Source of the DNA: Novosphingobium sp. B1
Lineage (GTDB): Bacteria; Pseudomonadota; Alphaproteobacteria; Sphingomonadales; Sphingomonadaceae
Direction: 5' to 3'
Assembly: GCF_900176395.1 (NCBI RefSeq)
Contig: NZ_FWXL01000006.1
Span: 248,001-312,000 of the forward strand
Length of the DNA: 64,000 bases
Part shown: positions 1 to 7,781 of the stretch, piece after piece
How positions within the stretch are numbered: the first letter of the stretch is position 1
Layout: each line of letters starts with the position of its first letter
The notes under the pieces: generated by a model
Told to the model about the DNA's origin: nothing
Databases searched by the model: none
Seen by the model: only the letters and a program-made list of their open reading frames with translations
Translations under genes and position numbers: made by a program

Positions 1-1
1 C

Positions 2-805
2 GCGCGCGTGCTGGGCTTTGCCAGCGGCAACCCTGCGGAGGACGAGGTGCCGGGGTTCATCGCCACGATCGCCGCGCTGCCGGTCGCCATCGTATTCATC
101 GCCTCGGGCTTCTACATGATCCAGCCCAACCAGGCGGCAGCGATCAACCTGTTCGGCTCCTATCGTGGCACGGATCGCAACCACGGCTTGCGCTGGGTCT
201 GGCCCTGGATGACCAAGACCAAGATATCGGTACGCGCCAACAACGTCGTGTCCGAAAAGCTCAAGGTGAACGACTTGCGCGGCAACCCGATCGAGATCGC
301 CGCCAACGTCGTGTGGCGCGTGTCCGATACGGCGCAGGCCCTGTTCGACGTGGATGACTACAAGGCCTTCGTCTTCGTTCAGATCGAAAGCGCGGTGCGC
401 TCGATCGGTTCGCGCTATCCCTATGACGACATCGAGCATCACGAAGTCACGCTGCGTGGCCATCATGACCAGATCAACGCCGAATTGCGTACCGAACTCA
501 ACGCGCGGCTGGTTCTGGCGGGCATCACGGTCGACGAATGCGGCCTCACGCACCTTGCCTATGCGCCCGAGATTGCCGGTGCCATGCTGCGCCGTCAGCA
601 GGCCGAGGCGGTGATCTCGGCGCGCAAGAAGCTGGTCGAAGGCGCAGTCTCCATGGTCGAGATGGCGCTGACCCAGCTTTCGGAAAAGAACGTGGTCGAA
701 CTCGATGACGAGCGCCGCGCCGCGATGGTCTCGAACCTCATGGTCGTGCTGTGTGGTGAGCGCGATACCCAGCCGGTCGTCAACACCGGCACGCTCTACC
801 AGTAA
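2..805 (+). CDS. SPFH/Band-7 domain membrane protein, 5' end cut by the window
   Basis: Flotillin/stomatin-like protein, thought to scaffold membrane microdomains. The reading frame is open to the window edge. Family members carry several dozen more residues before the motif equivalent to IQPNQA, so the GTG at position 8 is probably internal and the true start lies outside. A hydrophobic segment of about 24 residues comes first ([20 protein letters not shown]), then a Band-7 core with the family-typical [20 protein letters not shown] and a long helical C-terminal part ending [13 protein letters not shown] ribbon-helix-helix gene follows 11 bp downstream, probably co-transcribed. The family assignment is firm; the cellular role is inferred. 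Confidence 0.85.
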   Translation, partial: ARVLGFASGNPAEDEVPGFIATIAALPVAIVFIASGFYMIQPNQAAAINLFGSYRGTDRNHGLRWVWPWMTKTKISVRANNVVSEKLKVNDLRGNPIEIAANVVWRVSDTAQALFDVDDYKAFVFVQIESAVRSIGSRYPYDDIEHHEVTLRGHHDQINAELRTELNARLVLAGITVDECGLTHLAYAPEIAGAMLRRQQAEAVISARKKLVEGAVSMVEMALTQLSEKNVVELDDERRAAMVSNLMVVLCGERDTQPVVNTGTLYQ

Positions 806-816
806 GGCGAAGAGGC

Positions 817-1029
817 ATGGCGCCGAGCCCGAAGAAGGCCTTTCCGCTGCGCATCGATCCGGCGCTCTTCGCCGCGATCGAGCGCACGGCCTCGGCCGAC
901 TTGCGCTCGGCCAATGCCCAGATCGAAGTGCTGCTGCGCGAGGCTTTGACCAGGCGCGGCGTCAAGCTCGCCGCGGCCGAGCCGGTAAAGCGCGGTCGTC
1001 CGGCGAAAACGGAGAACAGTGATGGTTGA
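817..1029 (+). CDS. Arc-like ribbon-helix-helix protein
   Basis: A 70-residue protein with the shape of an Arc/MetJ DNA-binding domain: a short beta strand (KAFPLRID), helix A (PALFAAIERTA) and helix B (SANAQIEVLLREAL), then a basic tail rich in Lys, Arg and Pro. Such proteins bind DNA as dimers through the paired strand. It starts 11 bp after the SPFH gene and overlaps the next gene by 8 bp, so the three probably form one transcript. No toxin-like partner is seen, so an antitoxin role is not supported. A transcriptional or DNA-anchoring role tied to the SPFH protein is inference. Confidence 0.75.
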   Translation: MAPSPKKAFPLRIDPALFAAIERTASADLRSANAQIEVLLREALTRRGVKLAAAEPVKRGRPAKTENSDG

Positions 1030-1324
1030 CCCACGCTACACCACCCGCCCACCCGTGGTGCACCAGCCTGCCGATGACGACGCGTGGTTTGCCCCCAAGC
1101 GTTATGGCTACGGTTCGGGCTTGCCGATCCGCTGGCAGGGATGGGCGCTTCTGGCCAGCTACATCGCGCTTCTGGGCGGGCTCAAGCTGCTGATGGACCG
1201 GGACGACGGTGTCTCGCGAGGACTGTCTTTCGGCCTGTTCGTCGCCGCCACCGCTGTTCTTGCCGTCGTGTCTGCCAGGCGCACCCGTGGCGGTTGGAAG
1301 TGGCGTTGGGGCACCTCTGACTGA
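1022..1324 (+). CDS. Small two-helix membrane protein
   Basis: About 100 residues, not recognised as a named family. A polar N-terminus is followed by two hydrophobic segments (GWALLASYIALLGGLKLL and LSFGLFVAATAVLAVV) and a basic C-terminus (RRTRGGWKWRW). The start is set at ATG 1022 because GGAG lies 7 nt upstream; the adjacent GTG at 1019 would leave only 4 nt. It overlaps the ribbon-helix-helix gene by 8 bp, which suggests translational coupling. A strong hairpin follows the stop. Function unknown; an accessory to the SPFH protein is a guess from position. Confidence 0.6.
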   Translation: MVDPRYTTRPPVVHQPADDDAWFAPKRYGYGSGLPIRWQGWALLASYIALLGGLKLLMDRDDGVSRGLSFGLFVAATAVLAVVSARRTRGGWKWRWGTSD

Positions 1325-1337
1325 TCCCGTCCCTTCG

Positions 1338-1376
1338 GACAGGCCCTGCGCCCGAACGGGAACGCAAGGGCCTGTC
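1338..1376 (+). terminator. Hairpin after the SPFH gene group
   Basis: An inverted repeat pairs GACAGGCCCTGCG (from 1338) with CGCAAGGGCCTGTC (to 1376), one bulged base and a loop of about 12 nt. It lies 14 bp after the stop. No strong T-run follows, so termination is likely but not certain. Confidence 0.5.
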
Positions 1377-1423
1377 AATCATTCCGCGCTACCCCGGCTA
1401 CAAGAATCGCCGGGGACCTGACT

Positions 1424-2419
1424 ATGCGCATGTACAACCCTTTTGCCTCGAGAGAGCGTCGCCACCGTGGCCAGCGCCTTGCCGTCTTCCTGCTGGGGAT
1501 TGCGGTCGTCGCTGCAATTCCGGCTACGACACTCATGGCGCAGGGCCAGCGCGCACCGTATACGGTCACGGAAACCGGTCGTGCCTTTCCCGCCCTGCAG
1601 CAGGCCGTCGATGCCATTGGCGAAGGCTCGGGCACGATCAGCATAGAGCCGGGTACCTATCGCGACTGCGCGGTGCAGCAGGCCGGCGATGTTGCCTTCA
1701 TCGCGCAAGTCCCGGGCAAGACGATCTTCGATGGCGCAGCCTGCGAAAGCAAGGCGACGCTGGTCGTGCGCGGCCGCTCGACCCGGGTCGAAGGTCTTAT
1801 CTTCCAGAACGTGCGCGTGCCCGATGCCAACGGCGCGGGCATCCGTCTCGAGCGCGGCAATCTGACCGTGCGCCAGACCTGGTTCCGTGACAGCGAGCAG
1901 GGCATCCTTTCGGCTGACGATCCCACCGGCGCAGTCCTGATCGAGAAGTCGACCTTCTCGCGCCTGGGCCGCTGCGATCGCGGCCTGTCGTGTGCACACT
2001 CTGTCTATTTCGGTGATTACGGCAGCGTCACCATCCGCCGTAGCCGGTTCGAGGCCGGGCGGGGCGGGCACTACGTCAAGAGCCGCGCTGGCCGCGTCGA
2101 GGTCACCCAATCGAGCTTCGACGATTCCGCGGGCCGCACCACCAACTACATGATCGATCTGCCCGCCGGCGCTACCGGGCGCATTGCCGACAACGTGTTC
2201 GTGCAGGGGCAGGACAAGGAAAACTACAGCGCCTTCATCGCCGTCGCCGCCGAAGGGCGCACGCATTCCTCGTCCGGCCTTGCCATCACCGGAAACGACG
2301 CGCGCTTCGCCCCCGGCGTCAGGCGCTCGTCGGCCTTCGTTGCCGACTGGTCCGGCGATGCGCTTTCACTCGGCGCTAATGCCCTCGGCACTGGCCTGAC
2401 CCGCTTCGAAAAGCGCTGA
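1424..2419 (+). CDS. Secreted right-handed beta-helix protein
   Basis: 331 residues with an N-terminal hydrophobic segment (LAVFLLGIAVVAAIPATTLMAQ) acting as signal peptide or anchor. The rest looks like a parallel beta-helix: repeated short strands with Gly, Asn and Val spacing such as VEGLIFQNVRV, GIRLERGNLTVRQ and SVTIRRSRFEAG. The opening pattern, with AFPALQQAVDAI and GTISIEPGTYRDC, matches the pectate-lyase-like fold used by many polysaccharide-acting or surface proteins. I see no clear catalytic site. It stands alone on the plus strand. A role on a cell-surface or external glycan is possible but not shown. Confidence 0.7.
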   Translation: MRMYNPFASRERRHRGQRLAVFLLGIAVVAAIPATTLMAQGQRAPYTVTETGRAFPALQQAVDAIGEGSGTISIEPGTYRDCAVQQAGDVAFIAQVPGKTIFDGAACESKATLVVRGRSTRVEGLIFQNVRVPDANGAGIRLERGNLTVRQTWFRDSEQGILSADDPTGAVLIEKSTFSRLGRCDRGLSCAHSVYFGDYGSVTIRRSRFEAGRGGHYVKSRAGRVEVTQSSFDDSAGRTTNYMIDLPAGATGRIADNVFVQGQDKENYSAFIAVAAEGRTHSSSGLAITGNDARFAPGVRRSSAFVADWSGDALSLGANALGTGLTRFEKR

Positions 2420-2451
2420 GGGTTGGCCTTGAGAGGCAAAATGCCTATCTG

Positions 2452-2799
2452 ATGCAGGTGCATAGCGCATTGCTCCTGAAATTGGGCACGCGGTTCTGGG
2501 CCTTCCTGCTGGCCCTGACCGTGCTTACCCACGCGGTGGCGCCGTTCGAGGCGCCGGCCACGGTGCGCCATGGCTCTGCGTTCAGCGCGGTCACGGCCGA
2601 GACTGCCGTCGCGCCGCAGCAGCGCGTTGCCGTGCAGCGGGCCGTGGTGCCGCTGGCGCCACCGCCAATGCTGGCTTTCGCAGCCTTCCAGCCGCTGAAT
2701 GTTGTTGCCCCGGCTCGCTTCTGGCCACCGCAGACCGCTCCACCCGCACCACTGCCGCTGGCCTATCGTCCAGCACCAAGAGCGCCGCCGCTTTCCTGA
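2452..2799 (+). CDS. Proline-rich exported hypothetical protein
   Basis: 115 residues with a signal-like N-terminus (FWAFLLALTVLTHAVA) and a low-complexity Ala/Pro/Val tail (QTAPPAPLPLAYRPAPRAPPLS). No domain recognised. The ribosome binding site is weak (GAGG about 16 nt upstream). The codon pattern and position just ahead of another small plus-strand gene favour a real gene, but a fortuitous frame in GC-rich DNA cannot be excluded. Confidence 0.45.
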   Translation: MQVHSALLLKLGTRFWAFLLALTVLTHAVAPFEAPATVRHGSAFSAVTAETAVAPQQRVAVQRAVVPLAPPPMLAFAAFQPLNVVAPARFWPPQTAPPAPLPLAYRPAPRAPPLS

Positions 2800-2851
2800 C
2801 AATGCCGCTTGCGCCTCTGGCGCCAATCAAACGCATTTCAGGAATACCAAG

Positions 2852-3154
2852 ATGGCAAACACTTCCACGATCGCGTCGGCTGTCGACGCGCGCCGCGCCC
2901 ACGTCGAGGCGCTCCTCGCCGCTTACCCGGATGTCACGCCCGAAGAACGGCAGATGCTGGTCAACTGGTTCCGCTCCGAAGCCAGCGCGCTCGATGTCGC
3001 GCTGGTCGCCAGCAACCCGGCTGCAGAACGCGGTTATCGCCGCTTTCGCGAAGAACACGTCGACCGCTTTTCGGTCCGCGACATGATCTGGGCACTGGCG
3101 TTCTCGGCCATAGTTGCCGCCGCCGTCATGCTGATCGTCTGGCGCGCTGCGTGA
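2852..3154 (+). CDS. Small protein with one C-terminal membrane helix
   Basis: 100 residues. The first 75 are soluble and helical, with AHVEALLAAYPDVTPEERQMLVNWFRSEASALDVALVA resembling the start of zinc-less anti-sigma-like or tail-anchored proteins. The end is one hydrophobic segment (MIWALAFSAIVAAAVMLIVW). ATG 2852 has AGGA about 9 nt upstream. No named family is recognised; a tail-anchored inner-membrane protein is the best description. Confidence 0.6.
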   Translation: MANTSTIASAVDARRAHVEALLAAYPDVTPEERQMLVNWFRSEASALDVALVASNPAAERGYRRFREEHVDRFSVRDMIWALAFSAIVAAAVMLIVWRAA

Positions 3155-3158
3155 AAGA

Positions 3159-4037
3159 TCAGGCGAGCGGCAGGTAAAGTTCGGTCACCGCCTCGTGCAA
3201 CGGTACGTCAGGGTAGAAGCTGACGCGCCGTACGAAGGGCGGATGGTCGTGCGTTTCTTCGCCGGTCGCCGGAAGCCATTGCCCGTAGAGAAAATCGAAG
3301 CCCGGCGCGAGATTGTCCGATTGACCGATCTGGACGATCCGCGCCGCGCGCATTGCCGGAATCGTCCAGGTCGAAAATCCGTCAGCTTCGATGGGACGCG
3401 GCGTCGCAACTCCAAGCAGCATGTGGAAGTCATCGGCGGGCGTGGTAATCGGATCGACCGGGAAGAGGTTGAACGTGTCGCAAACTTCCGGCGGCAGGCG
3501 ATGTGCGCGTCGGAAAGCCACAAATTGCTGTACCGTCGCGCCGATCAGTGCCGGTGCACCGCGGTGCTCGAACGTAAGCAACCGCGTTTCCGGAAAGTCC
3601 ACGATTTCGACGTCGGAAGACTGGAAGTGTTCTTGCATGTGTTCGCTCCTGAGGCGGTTTAGACGGTCCACGAGCGTGTCCAGCGCCTGCCAGTCCGGAC
3701 TGGTCCTGAATGCGCTTGGCGTCTGGCCAAGAAGGCTGCGAAAGGCGCGGGCAAATGCTTCGTTGCTGCCATAGCCTGCATCGAGGGCAATGGCGGTCAC
3801 GGTTTCTCCGGGACGATGTGCAAGTCGCATCGCTGCCCGCCGCAACCGCGTCTGCCGCTGGTATTCTCCAACGCCCACGCCCAGCAGCGCCGAGAACTGC
3901 CGCTGGAAATGGAATGGTGAGAACGCCGCAACGGCCGCCAGTTCATCAACGCCCAGATGCTCGTGCCCTTGGGCATCAATATGATCGAGCACGCGGCGCA
4001 TACGGGCCAAATAACGTGTAAGGTGCTGGTTGCCCAT
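3159..4037 (-). CDS. AraC-family regulator with GyrI-like effector domain
   Basis: 292 residues in two parts. Residues 1-110 hold a double helix-turn-helix of AraC type (LAAVAAFSPFHFQRQFSALLGVGVGEY and VTAIALDAGYGSNEAFARAFRSLLGQTPSAFR). Residues from about 130 to the end form a GyrI-like/SOUL-type small-molecule binding domain that ends in a typical strand (HEAVTELYLPLA). This domain order, DNA binding first, is that of the Rob/SoxS-related AraC-GyrI regulators of drug or stress response. The target genes and ligand cannot be read from the context, since the neighbours are unrelated. It ends 4 bp from the stop of the convergent small gene. Confidence 0.9.
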   Translation of the reverse strand: MGNQHLTRYLARMRRVLDHIDAQGHEHLGVDELAAVAAFSPFHFQRQFSALLGVGVGEYQRQTRLRRAAMRLAHRPGETVTAIALDAGYGSNEAFARAFRSLLGQTPSAFRTSPDWQALDTLVDRLNRLRSEHMQEHFQSSDVEIVDFPETRLLTFEHRGAPALIGATVQQFVAFRRAHRLPPEVCDTFNLFPVDPITTPADDFHMLLGVATPRPIEADGFSTWTIPAMRAARIVQIGQSDNLAPGFDFLYGQWLPATGEETHDHPPFVRRVSFYPDVPLHEAVTELYLPLA

Positions 4038-4088
4038 GGTGCTCCGGCATGCCCCATGCTTTGCGCCCGTGCCCGACCGGAAATGCGC

Positions 4089-5153
4089 TTATCGCAGCAA
4101 ATGACCTGTCCGGTCCCGCTTCGTGTCGAGATAGCGCTGGTTGTGGGGGTTGGCGGGGAGCTGATGTGCTACGCGCTCCGTCACCTCCACTCCCAATGCC
4201 TGCAGGGTCGCAACCTTCTGCGGGTTGTTGGTCAGCAAGCGGACCCTGCGCACGCCGAGCAGGTCGAGCATCCGTGCCGCCACGGGAAAGTCGCGCGCTT
4301 CGCTCGGCAAGCCGAGGCGCTCGTTGGCGTCGACTGTGTCAAAGCCCTGGTCCTGCAGTTCATAGGCGCGCAGCTTGTTGATCAGGCCGATGCCCCTGCC
4401 TTCCTGCCGCAGGTAGAGCAACACGCCCCAGCCGCCCGCATTGGCTTCCTCGGCCATGCGGGCAAGGGCGGCATCAAGCTGCGGGCCGCAATCGCATTTC
4501 AGGCTGCCGAGGATATCTCCGGTCAGGCACTCGCTGTGCAGCCGTACCACCGGCTCGCGCTCGCTGGTCTGCGTGCCGATCACCAGCGCCACATGCTCGC
4601 GCAAGTCGTCGCGTGCACGAAACGCCACGATCTCGGCATGTTCGCACGCATGGACCGGCAGGCGGGCGCGGGCCTGGATGGTCAGGTTCAGCGGGTCCTT
4701 GAATGCCGCGAGGTCTCCAGTCGAAACTTCTGCGGCAATCTCCACCCCGGTCGAGACCAGAAAAGCGGGGAGGATGCCGGCCAGCCGCGCCATGTCCATT
4801 GCGGCGACAGCCGCGTCATGCGCCTCGATCGGGTCGGCCTTGAACGGTCCGCGCAACGGACTGCCAAGGTCTTGCGCCGGGTCTGCCAGATTGCGTGCGG
4901 AGTTCAGGCTGAACGGTTCCGCGCCATGGATCATAACCGGCGCTTCCGGCACGGCGGCATCGCGCTGGTTGGCAAGCTTGAGCGTCGCGGCGCGGGCGGC
5001 GGAGATGAGCAGGCGCGCAGCATAGATGCCCGGCTGCACGAAGGCGGTCTCTGCAGGCAGCAAATCGAGCGCGCCGTCCACGCCGGTCACGCGGATCGCC
5101 CAGCCGTGGCGCAGTGCGTCGAGCGCTCTTGCTACATTTCTGGATTCGCTCAC
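4089..5153 (-). CDS. ribA: GTP cyclohydrolase II
   Basis: Opens the imidazole ring of GTP, the first committed step of riboflavin synthesis. The C-terminal half carries the zinc site Cys209, Cys220 and Cys222 (in SECLTGDILGSLKCDCG) and the signature LRQEGRGIGLINKLRAY. The N-terminal 150 residues are an extension common in alphaproteobacterial RibA and do not show an intact DHBP-synthase active site. The start is set at GTG 5153, which overlaps the xth stop by 4 bp; an ATG at 5201 would add 16 residues inside xth. No other riboflavin genes are adjacent. Confidence 0.92.
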   Translation of the reverse strand: MSESRNVARALDALRHGWAIRVTGVDGALDLLPAETAFVQPGIYAARLLISAARAATLKLANQRDAAVPEAPVMIHGAEPFSLNSARNLADPAQDLGSPLRGPFKADPIEAHDAAVAAMDMARLAGILPAFLVSTGVEIAAEVSTGDLAAFKDPLNLTIQARARLPVHACEHAEIVAFRARDDLREHVALVIGTQTSEREPVVRLHSECLTGDILGSLKCDCGPQLDAALARMAEEANAGGWGVLLYLRQEGRGIGLINKLRAYELQDQGFDTVDANERLGLPSEARDFPVAARMLDLLGVRRVRLLTNNPQKVATLQALGVEVTERVAHQLPANPHNQRYLDTKRDRTGHLLR

Positions 5154-5941
5154 AAATCCAGCTCGGTGATCAGCGGAATGTGGTCCGAAGGCTGCTCCCA
5201 CTTGCGCGTTTCCTCCACGAAGCGGTGCGAGCGCGTCTGCGCGGCGGCTTCAGGCGAGGCCCACATATGGTCGAGCCTGCGGCCCTGGTCCTTGGCGCGC
5301 CAGTAGGAGCGGTAGGACCACCACGAGTAATTGCGCTCGGGCGCAGGGATATGCTTGCGGCCAAGATCGACCCAGCCATGGGCATCGGCAAAGCGCTGCA
5401 GCGTCTCGACCTCGATGGGCGTGTGGCTGACGACCTTGAGCAGCGCCTTGTGGTCGTAGACGTCGCATTCCAGCGGGGCGATGTTGAAATCGCCGGTGAT
5501 CAGCGTCGGGCGCTCGATCTTCTCGGCCCAGCGGGTCATGCGCTCGAGGAAGTCGAGCTTCTGGCCGAACTTGGGGTTCACCTCGCGGTCGGCCACGTCG
5601 CCGCCTGCGGGGATATAGACGTTCTCGACGATCAGCCCGTTGCCCGGCCCCAGCAGTTCGACGCCGATGTGCCGCGCCTCGCCATTGTCCTGCCAGTCAT
5701 GCTTGCTGAAATCGCGGAACGGGATGCGGCTGACGGTGGCGACGCCGTGATAGCCCTTCTGCCCATGGACCGCGCGGTGGGTGTAGCCGAGCTTCTCGAA
5801 CACCTCGTGTGGAAACAGGTTCTCCGGCGTCTTGATCTCCTGCAGGCACAGCACATCAGGCGATTCCTGCGTGAGAAAGCGTTCAACCTGATCGGCGCGC
5901 AAGCGGACCGAATTGATGTTCCATGTGGCAACCGAGATCAT
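5150..5941 (-). CDS. xth: Exodeoxyribonuclease III
   Basis: 263-residue member of the exonuclease/endonuclease/phosphatase superfamily, a base-excision-repair enzyme acting at AP sites and 3' ends. Motifs seen: ATWNINSVR at the N-terminus, LCLQEIK with the metal-binding Glu, the GDFNIAP Asp/Asn site, WRAKDQGRRLDHMW and a C-terminal SDHIPL His. The length is normal. Its stop overlaps the ribA start by 4 bp, so the two are probably co-transcribed although unrelated in function. Confidence 0.95.
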   Translation of the reverse strand: MISVATWNINSVRLRADQVERFLTQESPDVLCLQEIKTPENLFPHEVFEKLGYTHRAVHGQKGYHGVATVSRIPFRDFSKHDWQDNGEARHIGVELLGPGNGLIVENVYIPAGGDVADREVNPKFGQKLDFLERMTRWAEKIERPTLITGDFNIAPLECDVYDHKALLKVVSHTPIEVETLQRFADAHGWVDLGRKHIPAPERNYSWWSYRSYWRAKDQGRRLDHMWASPEAAAQTRSHRFVEETRKWEQPSDHIPLITELDL

Positions 5942-6016
5942 GGCGCTGCTTTAGGGTTGCAGGGGGGCGATTGCTAGATGGGATGTGGGGGTGGGCTATC
6001 CGGTTGTCCCCTCGCA

Positions 6017-6107
6017 CGTCATGCTGCACTCGTTTCAGTATCCATTTGCGGCATAAAACGGATGTCGAATAGGGAGAGATGGACCTTGAAACTAGTTCAG
6101 GGTGACG
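6017..6107. repeat. Long imperfect palindrome, intergenic repeat type
   Basis: A left arm at 6017-6045 (beginning CGTCATGCTGCACTCGTTTC) pairs with a right arm at 6079-6107 (ending TAGTTTCAAGGTCCAT when read on the opposite strand) across a 33-nt centre. About 22 of 29 arm positions are complementary. The right arm reads like the common alphaproteobacterial intergenic element with CCTTGAAACTAGTTCAGGGTGACG-type ends. Probably a dispersed repeat rather than a terminator, as it has no T-run. Confidence 0.6.
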
Positions 6108-6192
6108 TGCTTTAGTCTCTGGCATCCACAACGCTAGTTAAACATTTGATGATTTATCGATTCGTGTAATTTGATTGCTGGAGGCCGAAACC

Positions 6193-6642
6193 ATGGTCCG
6201 TAGCCTTGTCATACTTTTACTCGGTTTAGCGTCGGCTCCAGCCGTTGCCTGTCTTCCGCCTCCTCCAGGATACGTCGGGCCTCCACCGCTGACGGTGGAT
6301 CAAACAGCGGCGTCAGTCTTCCGCATGTCAGAAACGATTGTTTACGGCGAACTCTCGAGTGAAGCCTATTATGGTCAGCCCGGGAAGTTTCGTGTTCTCC
6401 GCTCTTTTAAAGGACGATTGCACGCGGGCAGTCAGGTCAAAATTCAGCCGAGTTGGGGATTCGATCCCCCTATGTGCGCTGGAATGATTGGTGGCCCACT
6501 GCCGGTTCCACGGGGTGCGAAAGGGGTCTTTGCGTGGACTGGCGAACCAGAACTCAAATGGGTCTCGGACGAGATCTTTGCTTCAATGGTGAAGCAAGGA
6601 TTGATCGGGTCATCAAAGAAGAAACAACGAAAAAGGTCGTGA
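6193..6642 (+). CDS. Secreted hypothetical protein
   Basis: 149 residues with a clear signal peptide (LVILLLGLASAPAVAC) followed by a proline-rich stretch (LPPPPGYVGPPP) and a compact beta-rich domain with AYYGQPGKFRVLRSFKG and PMCAGMIGG. The Cys after the signal is preceded by AVA, which could serve as a weak lipobox, so a lipoprotein is possible. The start is ATG 6193, with GGAGG 7 nt upstream; a TTG at 6175 is less likely. Base composition is lower in GC than its neighbours, especially in the flanking DNA. The lysine-rich end (SKKKQRKRS) is unusual. No function is assigned. Confidence 0.65.
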   Translation: MVRSLVILLLGLASAPAVACLPPPPGYVGPPPLTVDQTAASVFRMSETIVYGELSSEAYYGQPGKFRVLRSFKGRLHAGSQVKIQPSWGFDPPMCAGMIGGPLPVPRGAKGVFAWTGEPELKWVSDEIFASMVKQGLIGSSKKKQRKRS

Positions 6643-6659
6643 CTGTCGTCAATCCAATG

Positions 6660-6700
6660 AGAAACGGAAAACCCTCGGACCGGGGGCATTGGTCCGAGGG
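6660..6700 (-). terminator. Strong rho-independent terminator
   Basis: CCCTCGGACC (6672-6681) and GGTCCGAGGG (6691-6700) form a perfect 10-bp stem with a 9-nt loop. On the minus strand the stem is followed by TTTTCCGTTT. It fits the end of a minus-strand transcript, either lolA read-through or a small RNA. On the plus strand the run after the stem is weak (TTCCATTT). Confidence 0.75.
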
Positions 6701-6870
6701 TTCCATTTGCGTTCGTCACGCTTGGCGAGGAGGTCTCCAGGAGACCGGGCAACAGGGGGGAAACCCGCCTCGACCGCCTCGTCGAACACCGTTCTAGGCC
6801 CGCTTCGCTTGCGCCCCGATGAACGGTGTCTGCAAGTTTGTCGCAGCTTGTCGCAAGGGGCGAACGGTTG
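6660..6870 (-). ncRNA. Candidate small RNA or structured lolA 3' UTR
   Basis: The 367 bp between 6642 and 7010 has no convincing gene. Read on the minus strand, 6870-6660 holds a long stem (ACACCGTTC with GAACGGTGT enclosing an inner GC-rich part), a short tight hairpin GGTCTCCTGGAGACC, a C-rich unpaired stretch containing CCTCCTC that could mimic an anti-Shine-Dalgarno, and then the strong terminator at 6660-6700. These are the parts of a Hfq-type or alphaproteobacterial CCUCCU-loop sRNA. No promoter was confirmed and no Rfam family was recognised, so this stays a candidate. Confidence 0.3.
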
Positions 6871-6941
6871 GCGGATGAGGCGAAGGTCTGAGGCGACGGG
6901 CGGTGATCGCGCGCGAAAACCCTTTCATGAAGCGGCTGCCG

Positions 6942-6984
6942 CCCCGGAATTGATCCGGGGTCTCGGCTCAAGGCCGGGGTGACG
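6942..6984. repeat. Palindromic intergenic repeat near lolA
   Basis: CCCCGGAATTGATCCGGGG is a 7-bp palindrome around a 5-nt loop, followed by an AAGGCCGGGGTGACG segment. This pattern is familiar from dispersed intergenic repeats of sphingomonads and is a different type from the 6017-6107 element. It lies 26 bp past the lolA stop. Confidence 0.55.
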
Positions 6985-7009
6985 AAATACCGGTTGGAAG
7001 GGTCAAGAC

Positions 7010-7669
7010 TTAGCGCGTCACCGGACGACGCGGGTCGGTCCACTTGAACGTCTTGTCGTCAACCGCGACGCCATATTGCTGGCCCGAAAGGCGCACGGTG
7101 GTGCGCTTGTTCTGCGAATCCAGCGCAACCCACGAATCGAGCTGCAGGCCGCCCGGCGCGCCGGCATTGCGCACGAAGATCATCGTGATCGTGCCGTATT
7201 CGGGATGCTTGGGATCGCGCACCTGCAGGCTGATCACGCCCGGATCACCGGTCGGCAACTGCTTGGCGAAGCGGGCGACGTCCTTGTTCGGATCGAGCAG
7301 TGCGCCCAGCGGGCTGTTGCTGATCGGCCAGCGCTGCACCTGGCGCACTTCATAGTCGATCATGGTCAGCGCCTTGCCGTCGCCCACGATCAGCAGGGGC
7401 ACGCCCTTCTGGTACTGGAAGCGGATCTTGCCGGGGCGCTTGAGGGTGAGCACGCCTGAAACGCTCTGGCCCGAGCGATCGGTCTGCACGAAGTTGGCGC
7501 GCAGCGTCGAGATGCCGCGCAGGGCGGAGACAGCGCGTTCGATGTCGGAGGACTGCGCCTGCGCAACAGTCGGCGCGGCGAGCATCGCGGGCGTGGCCGC
7601 AGCGAGCCCAAGCGAAAGGGCCGCCAATGGACGGCCCATCTTGCGAATCGAGGTCTTGATCTTGTTCAT
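7010..7669 (-). CDS. lolA: Outer-membrane lipoprotein carrier protein LolA
   Basis: 219-residue periplasmic chaperone that receives lipoproteins from the LolCDE transporter and hands them to the outer membrane. A signal peptide (LAALSLGLAAATPAMLAAPTVAQA) is followed by the typical start SDIERAVSALRGISTLRANFVQTD, the GVLTLKRPGKIRFQY strand and a C-terminal VAVDDKTFKWTDPRRP. The start is ATG 7669, with AAGGA about 6 nt upstream; a longer frame upstream has no support. It is followed by a repeat and a strong terminator. rpmG lies 112 bp upstream on the same strand. Confidence 0.93.
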   Translation of the reverse strand: MNKIKTSIRKMGRPLAALSLGLAAATPAMLAAPTVAQAQSSDIERAVSALRGISTLRANFVQTDRSGQSVSGVLTLKRPGKIRFQYQKGVPLLIVGDGKALTMIDYEVRQVQRWPISNSPLGALLDPNKDVARFAKQLPTGDPGVISLQVRDPKHPEYGTITMIFVRNAGAPGGLQLDSWVALDSQNKRTTVRLSGQQYGVAVDDKTFKWTDPRRPVTR

Positions 7670-7781
7670 CGCCGTTCCTTGAAGTGTCGGCGTTGAACTC
7701 GCCGTGAACCGCCCCGGTTCCCATATCTGGCTTTCCAGAAATGGCGGGGCGGGCTTCACGGGTAAAGCGCGAAAAGCGCTA

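Noticed and set aside
3957-5306. 449-codon plus-strand frame opposite ribA
   Set aside because: ribA has its zinc and catalytic motifs. The shadow has none.
6643-7009. 6S RNA, tmRNA or SRP RNA in the gap before lolA
   Set aside because: None of their diagnostic sequences (6S bubble, tmRNA tag, SRP GGAA loop motif) is seen. Only a generic sRNA candidate remains.
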